Assembly: GCA_030159075.1 (NCBI GenBank)
Contig: BROG01000401.1
Span: 124,001 to 188,000, forward strand
Source: Atrina japonica
Lineage: Eukaryota; Mollusca; Bivalvia; Pterioida; Pinnidae
Length of the DNA: 64,000 nucleotides
Direction: 5' to 3'
Position numbers and translations under genes: made by a program. Below the pieces are notes generated by a model, which was not told where the DNA came from, searched no databases, and saw only the letters and a list, made by a program, of their open reading frames with translations. This document shows, piece after piece, positions 12,210-25,581 of this stretch (the first letter of the stretch is position 1; the number at the start of each line of letters is the position of its first letter).

Positions 12210-12296
12210 TAATAAATGGTTGGAGCATGTTAGTGTGTCATTTGTTCATTCTCACTAACAGTTGCAAACAGACTACGTAATATCATACATTGTATT
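12210..12296 (+). repeat. Direct repeat flanking the gypsy remnant, left copy
   Basis: It shares aatggttggagcatgttagt, gtgtcatttgttcattctc and actacgtaatatcatacat with 17551-17639 at roughly 80-85% by eye. The pair brackets the retrotransposon remnant and could be LTR pieces, though other repeat origins are possible. Confidence 0.6.
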
Positions 12297-12737
12297 GTTA
12301 CAAAAAATGACTCCCACATTGGGTCATTGATACACTGGTAATGTGACGCCTCCTAATTAAAACATCTGATAGAATTGGACTCAAAGAAAGTTCACTAGTG
12401 ACCTAGAATACAAACACTTAGCTGACCTTCACTACAAGATCCTGGGTGATAAAGACTTTTTTTTTACCTTTTGCCACTCATACTTCTAAGGGATACAACG
12501 TCTGTCCAGAGAACTAATACTAGTTATGATTACTTGTTTCTGTGTTCTGTAATAAGTGAATAATTTTAAAATTGTTATACTGATTAATACACTTATTACA
12601 TATTTTATACACAAAACAATACAAACAATTTAGTTTGCTTCAGTCATACCATGACATTGTAATGCCTTAACCTCCATACTAGATATTGAGTGATTATTTA
12701 AAGCTGTCATCGAAACTTTTAAACAAGTTTTCAGTTC

Positions 12738-12876
12738 GGTTTGTTTGTTTGTTATTGTATAACGACCCACTCAAGAATATTTCACTCATATGGAGACGTC
12801 ACTAAATGCCGGTGAATGGCTTTAAATTTTGGCCTATGCTCGGACACTTACGGCCATTGAGCAGTTAGGGTTTTCA
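12738..12876 (-). mobile_element. SINE family 1 tail fragment
   Basis: It carries ttgtataacgacccactcaa, tatttcactcatatggagac and cttacggccattgagcag, collinear with the 3' half of the complete copy at 18749-19034. The tRNA-like head is absent. Confidence 0.8.
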
Positions 12877-13447
12877 GTTCGGAAAAATATACATATAATG
12901 ATTTTGAAACACAACGATTTATTATTCCACAGGCAGACATTTTTGTAAAATGTTATCAATAGAAATTAGCTAGCAGTTTCGATATAAAAGGCCTGTAATC
13001 CCAAAACGAAACAATGGACAGATGACATGTAATCAAAACATACACTGTACTCAAATCATAAACATTCCACATTAATTTTACATCAAAGACTTTATTGATA
13101 AAGATACGTAATAAATAGATTTCATAATTAGTTTTAAATTCATTACTTTAGTATCCGTAAAATAATATTCACTTTGAACGTAAATATAAATAAAATCTTA
13201 CCAGCAATCTTCACCTTTTCTTTTTATTTATTACATATCGTCACACATTCTGGTGAACAAGGTAAAGTGAGCAGTCGAGTCGCGGAACACTTGACCAAAG
13301 ACAATGTACCCCTTCTCTATTTGTTTTACAAAGATAACGTTATAAGAGACGAACTGTTAAACATTGCTATCAAGTTATTTGAAATGGATGCGAGTGGTCC
13401 TGTAAAACAAGTTGAATGTTCGAATATATTTCCGAGCTTGGTTTGAC

Positions 13448-13995
13448 TTGTCCTTGATTCGTTATTTCGGAAGTGATGACATTTATTTCTCCCATACTCA
13501 CAGAGTTATCTTTACACTCGGATCGAAATTCCTTTGTTATACATTAAAGGTAGGGGTTGATTCTATTAATCATAAAGCTCTCGTTTATTATTACTATTTT
13601 TAAAAATGTTTACGATTTTCTTATGAGGAATTTGGAATCATGTTTGATATTCTCATGTTTAAACTGATTAATTACATGCTTGTGAACTGTATATTAGCCG
13701 GCAAAATGTCCAAATAAACTAAATGAACTTTGTTGATGTCAAAATTTATTTTCGACATGCAGGTGAGTTATACTCAAACTCGATAACTCCACACGTTTGT
13801 TCTATGCGACTGTAGTTAGGCAATGATTTAGCAAAATCGCATTTTATATCAGTTGTGGGGGGCTTGTTTCTATTCAGAAAACTGAACAAATATGGCTATC
13901 AATGGGAGTAAAACACTGGGGATGTTTAAAAAACTATTATATTATTTTTGTATTTAATTAAATCGGTTTAAAAGTTGAGATGACAGCTTTAAGAA
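13448..13995 (+). mobile_element. ~0.5-kb dispersed repeat of unknown class (copy 1)
   Basis: It matches 58048-58513: ccttgattcgttatttcgga, aatttggaatcatgtttgat, gtgaactgtatattagccgg, tattttcgacatgcaggt, gcgactgtagttaggcaatg, aaaacactggggatgttta and gagatgacagctttaa occur in the same order. Copy 2 lacks about 80 bp near the start. No terminal repeats or coding frame are evident. Confidence 0.8.
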
Positions 13996-14639
13996 TTGTG
14001 TAACAAGTATACTAATAGAGAAGCTATTATTATTACATACACATATTTCTTTAGATAATAATTGATCTCGTTTATTTATCTGACTTTATTTTTAAAAATC
14101 TGGAGTATAATATCACAAAGTCATGTATCATGATGTAACATCTTGTCAAAATAGAATACATCCAAATGAATTGATCCAATTAAGTGTGTGATTATCTCAT
14201 ATAGTACTGCGGTAGATAATGACTTACCGCAGCAACACATAGCCTATATCAGTTTTAGTTACTGCAGTACATCAACTGATGTTATAAATAATCTGGAGAA
14301 TTAGTCTATCATTCATTTTTTTCGCCATGGATACTGGTCAGGAAACCCGTTGATGACTTTGCAGACAAACAAAGCGACAAAGATTACTTAATGCAAGTCA
14401 TAAAGTACACCAACAATCAGACTGAATATGCTGTATTGCCTAGATATGAGTATTCTATGACAGGGATAACAATCCCAGTGCCACCAAAGACTGAAGTGAT
14501 GAGAATAAGCACCAACAAGATCACCACCGCAAACACAATTACCTCGTACGCAAATCTTCACTTTCCATGTATCATCATTTTATGATGTGAAACCTAACAT
14601 CCCAGCTTTTTTATTGAGAGAATAAAACAGGTGAAGTAA

Positions 14640-15510
14640 TATTTGATGTATGGAAATACGACGATGTGAAGTGTCTATTACGAGAACAGACATACCCTAC
14701 GACATCAATTAGACAGTCAATCCGTATTTCATTACGAGGCTAGATCCATTCTAGTTACAATGGATGAAGATGTAACGCCATCAGCTATAATACAGAAGTT
14801 TGAAAGTGTATGTGCGAATGTTTCTGACAATGAAGCACTTTTAGGAACTTTCTACAAGGAGTGTCAGAATCAACACGAGATCATTGCAGAATATGGTATG
14901 GTTTGAGGCTTACTAACACTAACTACAAATTCCTGTAGAGAGCTCAAATATCTTTAGATGAAAGAAATGGAATGTTGTGTATAAATTCTTTTCCGGAATA
15001 AAGGATTCATTTTAAAGACTCATAAGTTTTAAGTATGAGACAATAAAAGAGTTTGACGCCCTACTTCGTGAAACGAGAGCAGTCGAAAAACAATTGAAGT
15101 AACACATTGCAACCAGAATCTAAAGCACCTGTGAAACAACAGTCGGCCTCATCAACAATATCCCTAAAAGACATAACAAAGAAGCTAGAGTCGCTTACCA
15201 CACAGGTCAATGATATTTAGACTGAGATGAAAACCATGAGAAACATAAATAATAGCAGACAAGACTATTCAAATCAAGGCTACAGAGAAACATCACGTAC
15301 TAATCCTGGTGGATTTCCACAAAATGGCAATTTCCGGGGATCTAGACTTAATTATCAAGCATTCAGAAACAGAGGTAGATGATTCAATGAAAACAATCTT
15401 CCTTTAAACATAAAGAAGTTTCTGTCGAGAGGAACCAGATGGTAGACTTTAACGATAGCGGCCCCATATGTTACAGATGTAGACTACGGTCAAATCATGA
15501 AAAATTGCAA
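14640..15510 (+). pseudogene. Ty3/gypsy gag remnant
   Basis: A decayed gag region. At 14641 the frame reads a W-x-Y-x-x-V-K-C-L-L segment and, later, an IR-x-SLRG motif typical of gypsy gag, then hits a stop near 14740. Another frame continues with a KFESV...F-Y-K-E segment up to a stop near 14906. At about 15468-15510 a zinc-knuckle-like C-x2-C...H is visible without its last cysteine. Several stops and frame changes show it is dead. Confidence 0.7.
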
Positions 15511-15589
15511 TTTTCACCTTGAGCATTCTAAGATGTATTTCATTGATGATGTACCAACTGAATATACCAAGGCTATGAATCAATACCTG

Positions 15590-15705
15590 CATCATCGGTG
15601 ATCTGCCGAAAAGTCAACATTGGTCGGCTCATCAAACGAAGTTGAAGTTACGATTGGAGGTCATGATTTTAACGCTCTTTTCGATGCCGGCTCTTCTGTT
15701 TAAAC
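15590..15705 (+). pseudogene. Gypsy aspartic protease remnant
   Basis: The translation includes VTIGGHDFNALFDAGSSV followed by a stop. The catalytic signature in the family is D-[ST]-G-[AS]; here it reads D-A-G-S, and the frame is closed at once. Confidence 0.7.
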
Positions 15706-16329
15706 CAAATGTAGGAGTGCCTACAACAAAATTTTATCCTCTCATCCACTAGAATCCATTGCTGATTTATTAACAATAAAATGCGCAGATGACGAATCAT
15801 TCCCATATGAAGGTTTCATTAGTGCAAAGCTGTCAACAGAAAACAAAGCATTGACAGAAGAACCAATGGAAGCAATACTCCAGTATTCCAGATACAGAGT
15901 ACCATTCTTGTATACCTGTATTGATTGGCACTAATATTTGAGATATTTTATGGTCATCTGGAAAGAGATTTGAGGTAATAGATTTTTACAAATTTTATAA
16001 ATTACCACGCCATGGTATTTAGCATTTCGATTCATTTTCATTCCTGAAAGGGAACTTGCACGTGCCAACAAAGTGCTCGCTTTTGTAAAAACAAAGTGCC
16101 GCAATTTCTATCAAAGGCTATTTTTGGAAACAAATTCCAACAAAGTCTATGTGCGCTGTTCTACAACTGGCATTGAGATCTAAAATGCTAGCAGATTTAG
16201 ACATTTCGCCATATTTGATTACCTTTCAACACGACAGTAAAGATGGTAACATTGTATTTATATGTAATATTATCACCCCACCCGGAAAGCCATTGTACAT
16301 CCACGTGACATTCTGTGTGAAGTACATCC

Positions 16330-17160
16330 AGTAACTGTTCAGTGTCCCATCAATGCAGTGGAAGACATTGCGAAGCAGTCAACTAACGAAATCATTGGAT
16401 TGACTGGATACACAAAGGATGAATTGGACACGTCCCAAATGAAGGAAATAGAGCATGTACTCCAGGAATATGACGATATCCTCTCTAAATCAGTAAACGA
16501 CATTGGTCACAACACAAACATAAAATTGAACTTTATAACCCGATTCTATTTAAACAGCGTTATAGATGAATCCCACCTTCCATGTTTGGCCAAGTAAGAG
16601 ATCAACTTCAACTGTTATTATCCCATTCGCCATTTACATCTAGTGTTTTCCTGGTAAAGAAGAAAGATGGCAAATTACGTCTATGTATCGATTTCAGGCA
16701 GTTGAACAACCGAACATTAAAAGATAACTATGCCCTTTCGAGAATAGATGAACTTCTTGAATCATTATCTGGAAACCATTACTTTTCTGTTTTGGACATG
16801 AAATTAGGGTACCAGCAAATTGATATTGAAGATACACACAAAAAAGAACCACTTTCACATTGGGATCCCTAGGATTTTATGAATATAATCGGATGCCATT
16901 CGGTCTTCGAAATTCACCGGCAACAGTTAATGGAGGAATGCCTCCAGGAGATTTGCATTTAAATATTTATTTCATATATCTGGATGACCTCATCATCGTC
17001 TCCAAAACTTTCGGAGAACATCTACAGCGGATCAGGAAAGTTTTCCAGAAATTGAGAGAAGCTTGATTGAAGCTAACTCCAAATAAATGTCATCTACTAA
17101 TGCAGAAGGTAAAGTATGCTGGATATATCGTGTCAGCAGACGGGATAGATCACGTCGAGT
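16330..17160 (+). pseudogene. Gypsy reverse transcriptase remnant
   Basis: Three overlapping frames cover the linker (LQEYDDILSKSVNDIGH) and RT. Motifs seen are FLVKKKDGKLRLCIDFRQLN, FSVLDMKLGYQQI, MPFGLRNSPAT and IYLDDLIIVS (the YxDD site), then LTPNKCHLL. Frameshifts lie near 16590 and 16860, and there is a stop at 17065. RNase H and integrase were not found downstream, so the element is 3'-truncated. The clade within Ty3/gypsy is not assigned. Confidence 0.9.
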
Positions 17161-17550
17161 TGACAGGGTCAGATCATCAGATCAAACGAGACGCGAAGTT
17201 ACAATTTAGGATCAAGTTACTATTATAATGATAATTTTATATACCCATCCATAATTAACTAATCAATAAGATACGGATGTGTCACACGGTAAAATACGGA
17301 TTTGTTTACATTGAGCTTAGTTACTTCCGCCACTGTGCTGTGGAGGGAGTAGGTCGCGCAAGAATTTATCAAATGTACAAATATGGAGTTTGTTCATTGA
17401 TCATGGTAAAAGTAGTCCTACTTTGTTCACTACGTCATCAGTTTCAGAGAGGGGCGATATGGATTCATAAAACTACAGTGTAGTGATTCGGAAAGTCAGA
17501 CCACACTTTGTGAAATCAACAGTATTAAACACAGAATATTGATGGGTATA

Positions 17551-17639
17551 TAATAATGGTTGGAACGTATTAGTGTGTCATTTGTCCATTCTCGAACCAG
17601 CAGTTGCACTCAAACTACGTGATATCATACATAGTATTG
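17551..17639 (+). repeat. Direct repeat flanking the gypsy remnant, right copy
   Basis: This is the counterpart of 12210-12296: aatggttggaacgtattagt, gtgtcatttgtccattctc, actacgtgatatcatacat. It lies about 400 bp beyond the last recognisable RT sequence. Confidence 0.6.
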
Positions 17640-17747
17640 GGAGCCGCTGTTACAAAAGCCTCTGCTTTTATTCACAAAGTATTCGACTTCAGTCAGCGCG
17701 AATTCCAGAGCTGCTGGAACCTAAGCGAGAAAGTTTAATAGTACTGG

Positions 17748-17884
17748 TACCCGTTTTACGAAAGGTCCTAAGTCCTAAATCCTAAATTTTAGTCCTAATT
17801 ACCATGGCAACGCATTGCTGATTGGTCAGCCCCATGGCAATTAGGACTGAGACTGTAGAACTTAAGACGTTTTGCAAAACGAGC
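17748..17884. mobile_element. Small palindromic MITE (~137 bp)
   Basis: Inverted arms: cgttttacgaaaggtcctaa on the left pairs with cgttttgcaaaacgtcttaa (reverse complement of the right). Near the centre, cctaattaccatggcaa pairs with ccatggcaattagg. A hairpin-like non-autonomous element. Confidence 0.65.
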
Positions 17885-17889
17885 CCCTG

Positions 17890-17960
17890 ACTAGTTACAG
17901 AATGCCAGTAGTCTCTTCTCGCGTACATTGCATCCAGGTTCTCTCCTCGACCATTTAAAT
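17890..17960 (+). mobile_element. SINE family 2 fragment
   Basis: The motifs aatgccagtagtctcttctc, gcatccaggttctctcctcg and accattta follow the internal order of SINE family 2. Confidence 0.5.
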
Positions 17961-17989
17961 AATCCCATCATCATAACTAAATTCTTTTT

Positions 17990-18740
17990 GATTAAGCTCT
18001 TCATAACATTTATCATTGTGGTTTTTTTGTGTTTTTTTTCTGTTCTTTTTTCTAAGCCTTATTTTATTTTTATCGTTTCAGTACCGCTTGTTCGAAATTC
18101 TACACAAAACTATCAGAAATCGAATTGTTATCTGGAAATATTTGAGCGACTTTAGATAATCTACCAAAATTATTCATTTTAAAATGGCTCCGTATTGCTG
18201 AATCTAATTATTGACAGTAAAATAAGATTTTGGATATATTTGTCAGCCGTTTAATTTAAAAGTAAATGACAAACAATAAATTGTGAAAAACCAGGGACAT
18301 CAAATTGTTATCAGATTCTATACTTTGTCACTTGCCAAATACAATTTTGATCTTTTTGCTAGTAAGCAATTCAATTTTTGTTTAATCAATACACAGGACG
18401 TCAAAATACACGATCTAGATATGACGAGAAACCAATGTGCATCTCACAGCGAATAATGGGCTGGAAAGTTTATTTTCTAAATGTAATGCAGTTTCTGGAG
18501 AAAATACTTGTTTTTTATAATAGACCATGGCTGGTTTGCACATGCGCTAAGATATTCTTTTTTTTTCATTCTATTTTATTTGTATTTGTTTTGTTTCATT
18601 GCTGCTTTACATACGGCTGATATTTTCTCACTGATACAAAGACGGGAATAGGTATATATAAAACATACCATAAATATGGATCCGTGTTACAAACTCATGT
18701 AATTACAGTGAGGATTCCTGATGTTGCCAAGCCGAAATCC
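17990..18740. other. Unassigned AT-rich stretch
   Basis: No gene recognised. Open frames here are short and lack motifs. Confidence 0.4.
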
Positions 18741-18748
18741 GAGTAAAG

Positions 18749-19034
18749 TTTATTTATGTTTATTTGTTGTTTAACGTCCCACTCAAGAATATTTCACTCA
18801 TATGGAGACATCACCAAATGCCGGTGAAGGGCTTCAAATTTTGACCTATGTTTGGCACTTACGGCCATTGAACAGTGAGGGTTCTTTAACGTGCCGACAC
18901 CTACTGTGAGACGGGACCTACAGTTTTTACTGTCTCATCCGAAAGACAGGAAACCAACGTGCCACCGGCGGGACTCGAACTCAAGACCTCACGATCCAGA
19001 GTCGAGCGCGCTACCGACTGAGCCAGGCTGGCTC
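18749..19034 (-). mobile_element. SINE family 1, complete tRNA-derived copy
   Basis: On the minus strand it begins cgagccagcctggctcagtc, then ggtagcgcgctcgactctgg (A box TGGCTCAGTCGG), then the B box GAGTTCGAGTCCC. The core is gtaggtgtcggcacgttaaa and the tail is ttgagtgggacgttaaacaa with an A-rich end. Length is about 285 bp. It is the best reference for the five partial copies at 1405, 12738, 19240, 49708 and 61595. Confidence 0.92.
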
Positions 19035-19239
19035 GATATGGGTAAAGACTTTATCTGAAAGGTCTTTGCATACGAAAATACAGCCGGACTTTTTAAAACT
19101 TAAATTCTAATAAAACAAATAATTTCGAAAAGAAGATCTTTTACAACGTTTCACATGTTTGATAGTGTATTTGAACACCCATTTTATCATATTCTCGTCT
19201 ATATGTCATGAGACAAAAATCATCATTGTGACAGCTTAT

Positions 19240-19391
19240 ATCGGTTTAAAGAACCCTCTCTGCTCAATGACCGTAAGTGCCCAGCATAGTCCAAACTTTG
19301 AAGCTCTCACCGGCATTGGTGACGTCTCCATATGAGTGAAAGATACCTGAGTGGGACGTTAAACAACAATACAACCAACCAACCAACCAAC
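19240..19391 (+). mobile_element. SINE family 1, 5'-truncated copy
   Basis: It starts in the core (aagaaccctctctgctcaat), runs through gtgacgtctccatatgagtg and gtgggacgttaaacaac, and ends with a (caac)n-type tail. Confidence 0.85.
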
Positions 19392-19627
19392 TTTTAATAG
19401 ATTTATTCTGCACATAACTTGGCGCGGCCGTTTAACCTTTGGGTTACCATACGGTCGATTATACTCACTTTTCGGTTAAGACAAGCTTTCCGGGAAAACG
19501 ATTTATTTCTAATATGGATCTAGGTTCAAATAAAAGGCCACAGGGGAAGTGTGGAGATTCAGTTTTCTCAGAGTATAATTGGATTTTACGTCAATATATG
19601 TGATATATATTTGGATTTTTCTTTTTA

Positions 19628-20088
19628 TAGTCAACTCTTGTTATAACGGCGTGATATAACGGCATTTTTGGTTAACAGCAGAAAATTTCATGGTAACGAA
19701 TTCACATCCATGTTAATTTGTGTGGTATAACGGCATATATTGCTTTCCGGCACCAGCAGTAATTTTTGGCAAAAAACATGCATTTTATTTCTAGAATTAA
19801 CTTGTCATAATGGCAAAGCATCAAAAATGAAAAATTGTTGCCATGATTTATTAAATTGATAGAATGAAAATAACGATAAAAACTGTTTTAATTTGTTGTA
19901 ATCATTTTATGTCATACATTCAATCATACTGAATTGATGTTTAACATTTAATTGGGTTTTAACAACAAAGAATGATCATGCATTTTCATTTTGGCGCCAA
20001 GCCTGGAAATTTGATATAACAACATATTTAATATATTATAATATTTTACTGGATCCCAACCTGGCCGTTATAACAAGAGATGACTGTA
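19628..20088. mobile_element. ~460-bp MITE with TATAACGG terminal repeats
   Basis: The left end is tatagtcaactcttgttata followed by acggc. The right end in reverse complement is tacagtcatctcttgttata followed by acggc. Internal gatataacggc motifs repeat near the left end. TA flanks plus a CAGT-type terminus resemble pogo/Tigger-derived MITEs; that class is inference. No transposase frame. Confidence 0.75.
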
Positions 20089-20094
20089 TATGTA

Positions 20095-20680
20095 TTTGTT
20101 TACTATTTGCTTTTATTTTGTAACCAAAAATGCTAGGGGCAAAGGGTTCTTTTTTGAAAGAATTAATGGCAGCACAGGCAGTATATATTTGAGATTTTTT
20201 TAATTAAAACCAGACAAATGAATAGGATGTTTGAGTTATATTGTCCCAAATAAGTTTCTCACTGAATGTTTTTGTGATTTTATGAATCGATGCAACATAA
20301 TTTATAAAGGTGTCAAATGGACATTTTCAGTAAAGATATACAGCACCAATATAAACCCCTGGGATACTCATACATTTTGTAGTAGTTTTTAATTGTCAAC
20401 CTTTGGCCATAACGTCATTATTAGTGTTTTTAGTATAAAATATTAAAATATTTAATATATATATATATTATACCTCTTCATAAATTCTAGCGATTTCATT
20501 GGACAATAAGCGTATTTTCCACTGTCTCGGTCGTTCCAGGGTGATATTCAGCAGGGTGATATTCAATAAAAATATCACATGCGCAGAAATGGATTCGTGT
20601 ACGGTTCGTTTGTTTTTCCTATGTCGTAATTAGATGTAACCTCTATCGATATATGAGTTGCATCAGCGTCGGAAGCAAAT
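20095..20680. other. Unassigned AT-rich stretch
   Basis: Nothing recognised except a short duplication of agggtgatattca at about 20528-20560. Confidence 0.4.
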
Positions 20681-20685
20681 TGAAA

Positions 20686-20791
20686 GTGGGCGGGGGGGGG
20701 GCTAAGCCAACTTAAAACACATATACACACGCCAGAAATGTCAATTTTTAACACTAATGTCTATCTTTGCAAAGCCCCCCCCCCCTCGGGG
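20686..20791. repeat. G-run and C-run pair
   Basis: A run of G with one C (gggcgggggggggg) is followed about 75 bp later by a run of 13 C. They can pair as an inverted repeat, and the G-run could fold on its own. Confidence 0.8.
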
Positions 20792-20799
20792 TGACAATT

Positions 20800-21400
20800 T
20801 GCACTACCACCCTCTCAGGAATTTTATATTCATATAATAATATATACCGGCAAAAAGCTGTGAATGATCTCTAACTGTCGAGTTTATCTCTTATAATTTA
20901 CCTTTCTTGATTCCTCCGGAACTGAAATTCAAAATGTCGGGTTATTTCTTATAATTTACCTCCCCTGATTTTATTGATGTGGGGGTTATTTCTTATAATT
21001 TTTATTTCTTATATTTTTTAATCGTGTTGACACCGATATCTTTGAATTAGATATTGTTTTCAACTACAACGCCTCATTCTGCATTCAAAGATAGTAAATA
21101 AAAAGTTATTTCACCTTTTAAATTGTTTCAATGTCTATTGGTTTTGGATTGGTAATACCCTTGTGTGTAATTTATTTTACAATGGGGGTTGTGTAGGAGT
21201 GTTTCTTGACCGCTTACGTTCACTAGATGTCTATATAACATTACATCTCATAAATCATTATGTTTTAAGGATTGCGAGTATTGAACTAAAATAATAAATT
21301 AGGTAAACATCTGTAACTTTGCTGCTGGGAATATCTTCTTAACACGAGTGGGCCTCAGTTTGCTTTTGTATTTATGCTATTTTACATTGAGCAGTTGATT
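20800..21400. other. Unassigned AT-rich stretch
   Basis: The phrase ttatttcttataatttacc recurs imperfectly three to four times (20885-21020). Otherwise nothing was recognised. Confidence 0.4.
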
Positions 21401-21410
21401 ATTCTCACCT

Positions 21411-21593
<183 letters not shown>

Positions 21594-21599
21594 AACATA

Positions 21600-22720
21600 A
21601 GGGTGACAGGGTTACCAGACCTAGTGATACGCGTTGAGGCTTGAACTCGACACAGGATGAATGAATTTATATAAGCTTACACAGAATATGAAAATAATAA
21701 TTTCTCACACTTTTGTCATTTTTTAAATAATAACGCAACATGCAGAGAACAAGTTTTCCAGTTAGATCATTACACTTTCATTTCTTTAGAGGAAACAGTA
21801 TGGAATATATTTGAAATTTGTATGTTGCGTGGTTGTAACCACCATTACAGTACGTTTACTTGTCCAAAAGACACGTCCATCACAGCATACACGGACATCG
21901 AAAGTCACTATTAAACATTTCTGTGGGGGAATTATTTTATTTCTGACAAATTCGATGACTGTGTGCAAAAAGCTCATAGCCGATATATACAAATACCTCC
22001 GATTACTTGCAAATAATACAAATTAATTTCGAGTGACGTTTGTTTCACCAGTGTCTGTATTTTCAGTAAGAACGATTGTTTGTGTATCATCTTTCTGTCG
22101 GTATTGCTATCGTTTTCAATAATAGATCATCCTTCTTTTCACCTGTGACGTTTGCAATTGTCTATACAACAACCGAATAGGACAACTCGTTTATAAATTG
22201 ACTGCCAATGTATAATTGATATATCTAAATGAACAAGTGGTAAATTTAATATTACAACAACAACAGAAATATTGGTGTTAAGGTGTAAATTGCTTTATTT
22301 TGTTTCACTTATTGTCAGTTGTTATTGCTATTTACCTTCAGGGATATTTAAATCTAATATTCATGAATAATCTATATAAGACTTAAAACTTCACGAAGAC
22401 TGGGTTAAAAGTACTTTTTGAAATTGATCGTTGTTGACGTAATTGTAGCTGTTTCAAACGATACTGTTTAGGTTTCCATGTCCTTATCTATGATTATATT
22501 TTAATAATTGTAATTCAACGGAAATATTTTGATTTATCTACAATTTTCAGATATTTCTTAGACTCGGATGATTCATTGCACATATCCTTTATAGTAGAAG
22601 AAAAATTATTTGCACCTGAACTACTTTCATATATAGATAATTTTATACTAATGTAATATTTCGTTTAAATTCCTAATTCCTCACAATCTAAAATCGTCAT
22701 CTCTTTACAACAGTTACTCT
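21600..22720. other. Unassigned AT-rich stretch
   Basis: Open frames of 68-71 codons occur on both strands at about 21786-22026 without recognisable domains. No gene is called. Confidence 0.4.
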
Positions 22721-22724
22721 TACG

Positions 22725-23055
22725 CCTTAGTCACAACCGGATTTTAAATCGTGCGTCCTCTGCGTTTATCGCCGTAGGTGGGAGTCGTAGAGGTCGTGGG
22801 TGCAGGAAAAATATGTATCAGTCAATTTGTAAGTTGGGATTAAGGTAAGTTGGGATTAAAAACGACGTTTGTTATTGGAAACAAACAGAATTGATGGACA
22901 TGCACAAGATACATCATACGTGCTTACGGGCAGTCTGCGTGCCCGACATTCCGCAAGATGGCTGTGCGAGGCCCGTTCATTCCTTGGCTTTGTTTTTGCC
23001 CTACATACCCCGTAGAGTGGAAGTAGGACCAGTTGCGACTGAGACTTTAGACGAA
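22725..23055. mobile_element. GC-richer short element with imperfect inverted ends
   Basis: The left end cttagtcacaaccgg and the right end (reverse complement ctcagtcgcaactgg) are imperfectly inverted. The interior is clearly GC-richer than its surroundings (cgtgcgtcctctgcg, gtgggagtcgtagaggtcg, cgggcagtctgcgtgcc). I recall similar sequence as a repeat in molluscs. Opposing 64- and 70-codon frames here are treated as chance. Confidence 0.5.
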
Positions 23056-23134
23056 TTACGGTATACATTTAAATTTATTATTTGACTTTATATGATTCCA
23101 CGTTCATTTATGGAACTCTTCATCTGTCGTTAAT

Positions 23135-23225
23135 TCAAACTCAGTCTTATTCTTATTGGCGGAAACGGTCGTTTTGACCGATTGTTTTGGCCGTTTTGTT
23201 GACTAAACTATAAGTTTGGTAATAT
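23135..23225 (+). mobile_element. MITE family B fragment
   Basis: It carries cagtcttattcttattggcg, gaaacggtcgttttgaccg and aactataagtttggtaat, collinear with 28920-29030. Confidence 0.6.
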
Positions 23226-23229
23226 GTTG

Positions 23230-24550
23230 ATACCTGGTTATTTTCGTTTTGGGTTATTTTGGTCCTTTTACGACATGTATATTTAGCTTGAAAATTATTC
23301 ATTTTGAATTCGTCCTTAAATCTTAGGACGAAAATGGCGAAATTAAAAGGGAAAGGAAATATCTAGGTGTATAATTAGAGCTTAAAAAAACAAAAAAAAA
23401 ACAACAACAAAAACAATACTTGAAGATTTTTAAAAATCTTTAAAACTAAATTATTATATCTTTATTATTCGTGTTATCATTATGTCATGTTGACTCAACC
23501 TATGTAAATACAATTTAAGTGATTAAATTGAGGAAAAGGTCTCAAAAGTACAAGAAAATACGAAAATTTAATGTGGATGCATAGTAACTCATCAATACTA
23601 GGTTTATGTTTCCATGACAACTTCACTAGCGCCTCTCAAGAGTAAATATTTGGCATTACATCATCATGGTAATTGTTTTGTGGTATACGCAGTGTTCATT
23701 ATTATTTCAGGTTAATTAAAGGTGTTAGTCTTCTTTCCTAAAGCAAGAAAATTCAGTTAGTTAAAATTTCCCCAGAGATGAATATTAATTCCACCTAAGG
23801 TATAACGAACTATCAAAATGTGAAATAAATTGATACATGAAAGATATTTAACCACATCACATCATTAAAAATTTCAAATTATACAGATATGCACATGAGA
23901 TTACTCATAAATACAATAAAGGAAGAATTTCAATTTGATTTATAGGATAAAATGTAATTGTATTTATCTGTATAACGAACAACAGTAAGAATCGATTTCA
24001 TTGATGACAGATTCTACGTTATCAAGCATATTTCCCTGTGCATCGTTACATGACAAATATATTTGCTTTATCGCTCGTGTTTTATTTTCTAAAATGTAAT
24101 TAACGAAGTTCGGTGTACAGATACCTTACGTCATAAATATTTAACATCACGTAATAAGAGATTTAAATCTAAAACATAACCCATGAATTCAAAAAGAAAA
24201 CGTGCAGTTCTTCAAAGTGCTTGACAAAAAAGCAAGTTTTGAAATATAAACATTCATAATTATTTTGCTATCAAATCTACCTATGTATAGAAACGTACAT
24301 AATACATTTATCTTACAATGGTTCAGTTTTGTTTGGTTTCTGATTTTCTAAGCTATTCTTCTACAATTTACCATGAATTATGCCTCTTTTCTAAATTTGT
24401 GACAGAAGAGATACTTGTACTAGTCCAATGTAAGATCAGCTGTTTTAATAAATGTAAGTTTAGATCAATAAAATTGGCATTTTTTTGCAGATTTGAAACC
24501 ATTTTCGTGACTTCACAATATTGTCTGTTATCCTGACATTAATCATCTAT
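23230..24550. other. Unassigned AT-rich stretch
   Basis: No gene, RNA or repeat was recognised. Confidence 0.4.
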
Positions 24551-24553
24551 TAA

Positions 24554-25480
<927 letters not shown>

Positions 25481-25581
25481 AAGGAAATTTTGTAGTATCT
25501 ACATTTGATTTACTCCACTTTTGGAATAAGCACCTGTACAGTATTGCTGAAATTTCCCCATAACCGCGGTCAGTATTTTGG

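Noticed and set aside
13174..13446. 90-codon open frame with natural-looking composition
   Set aside because: It opens at a TTG, has no clear splice donor at its end and no recognised domain, and it stops at the border of a dispersed repeat. It could be an exon, but I cannot support it.
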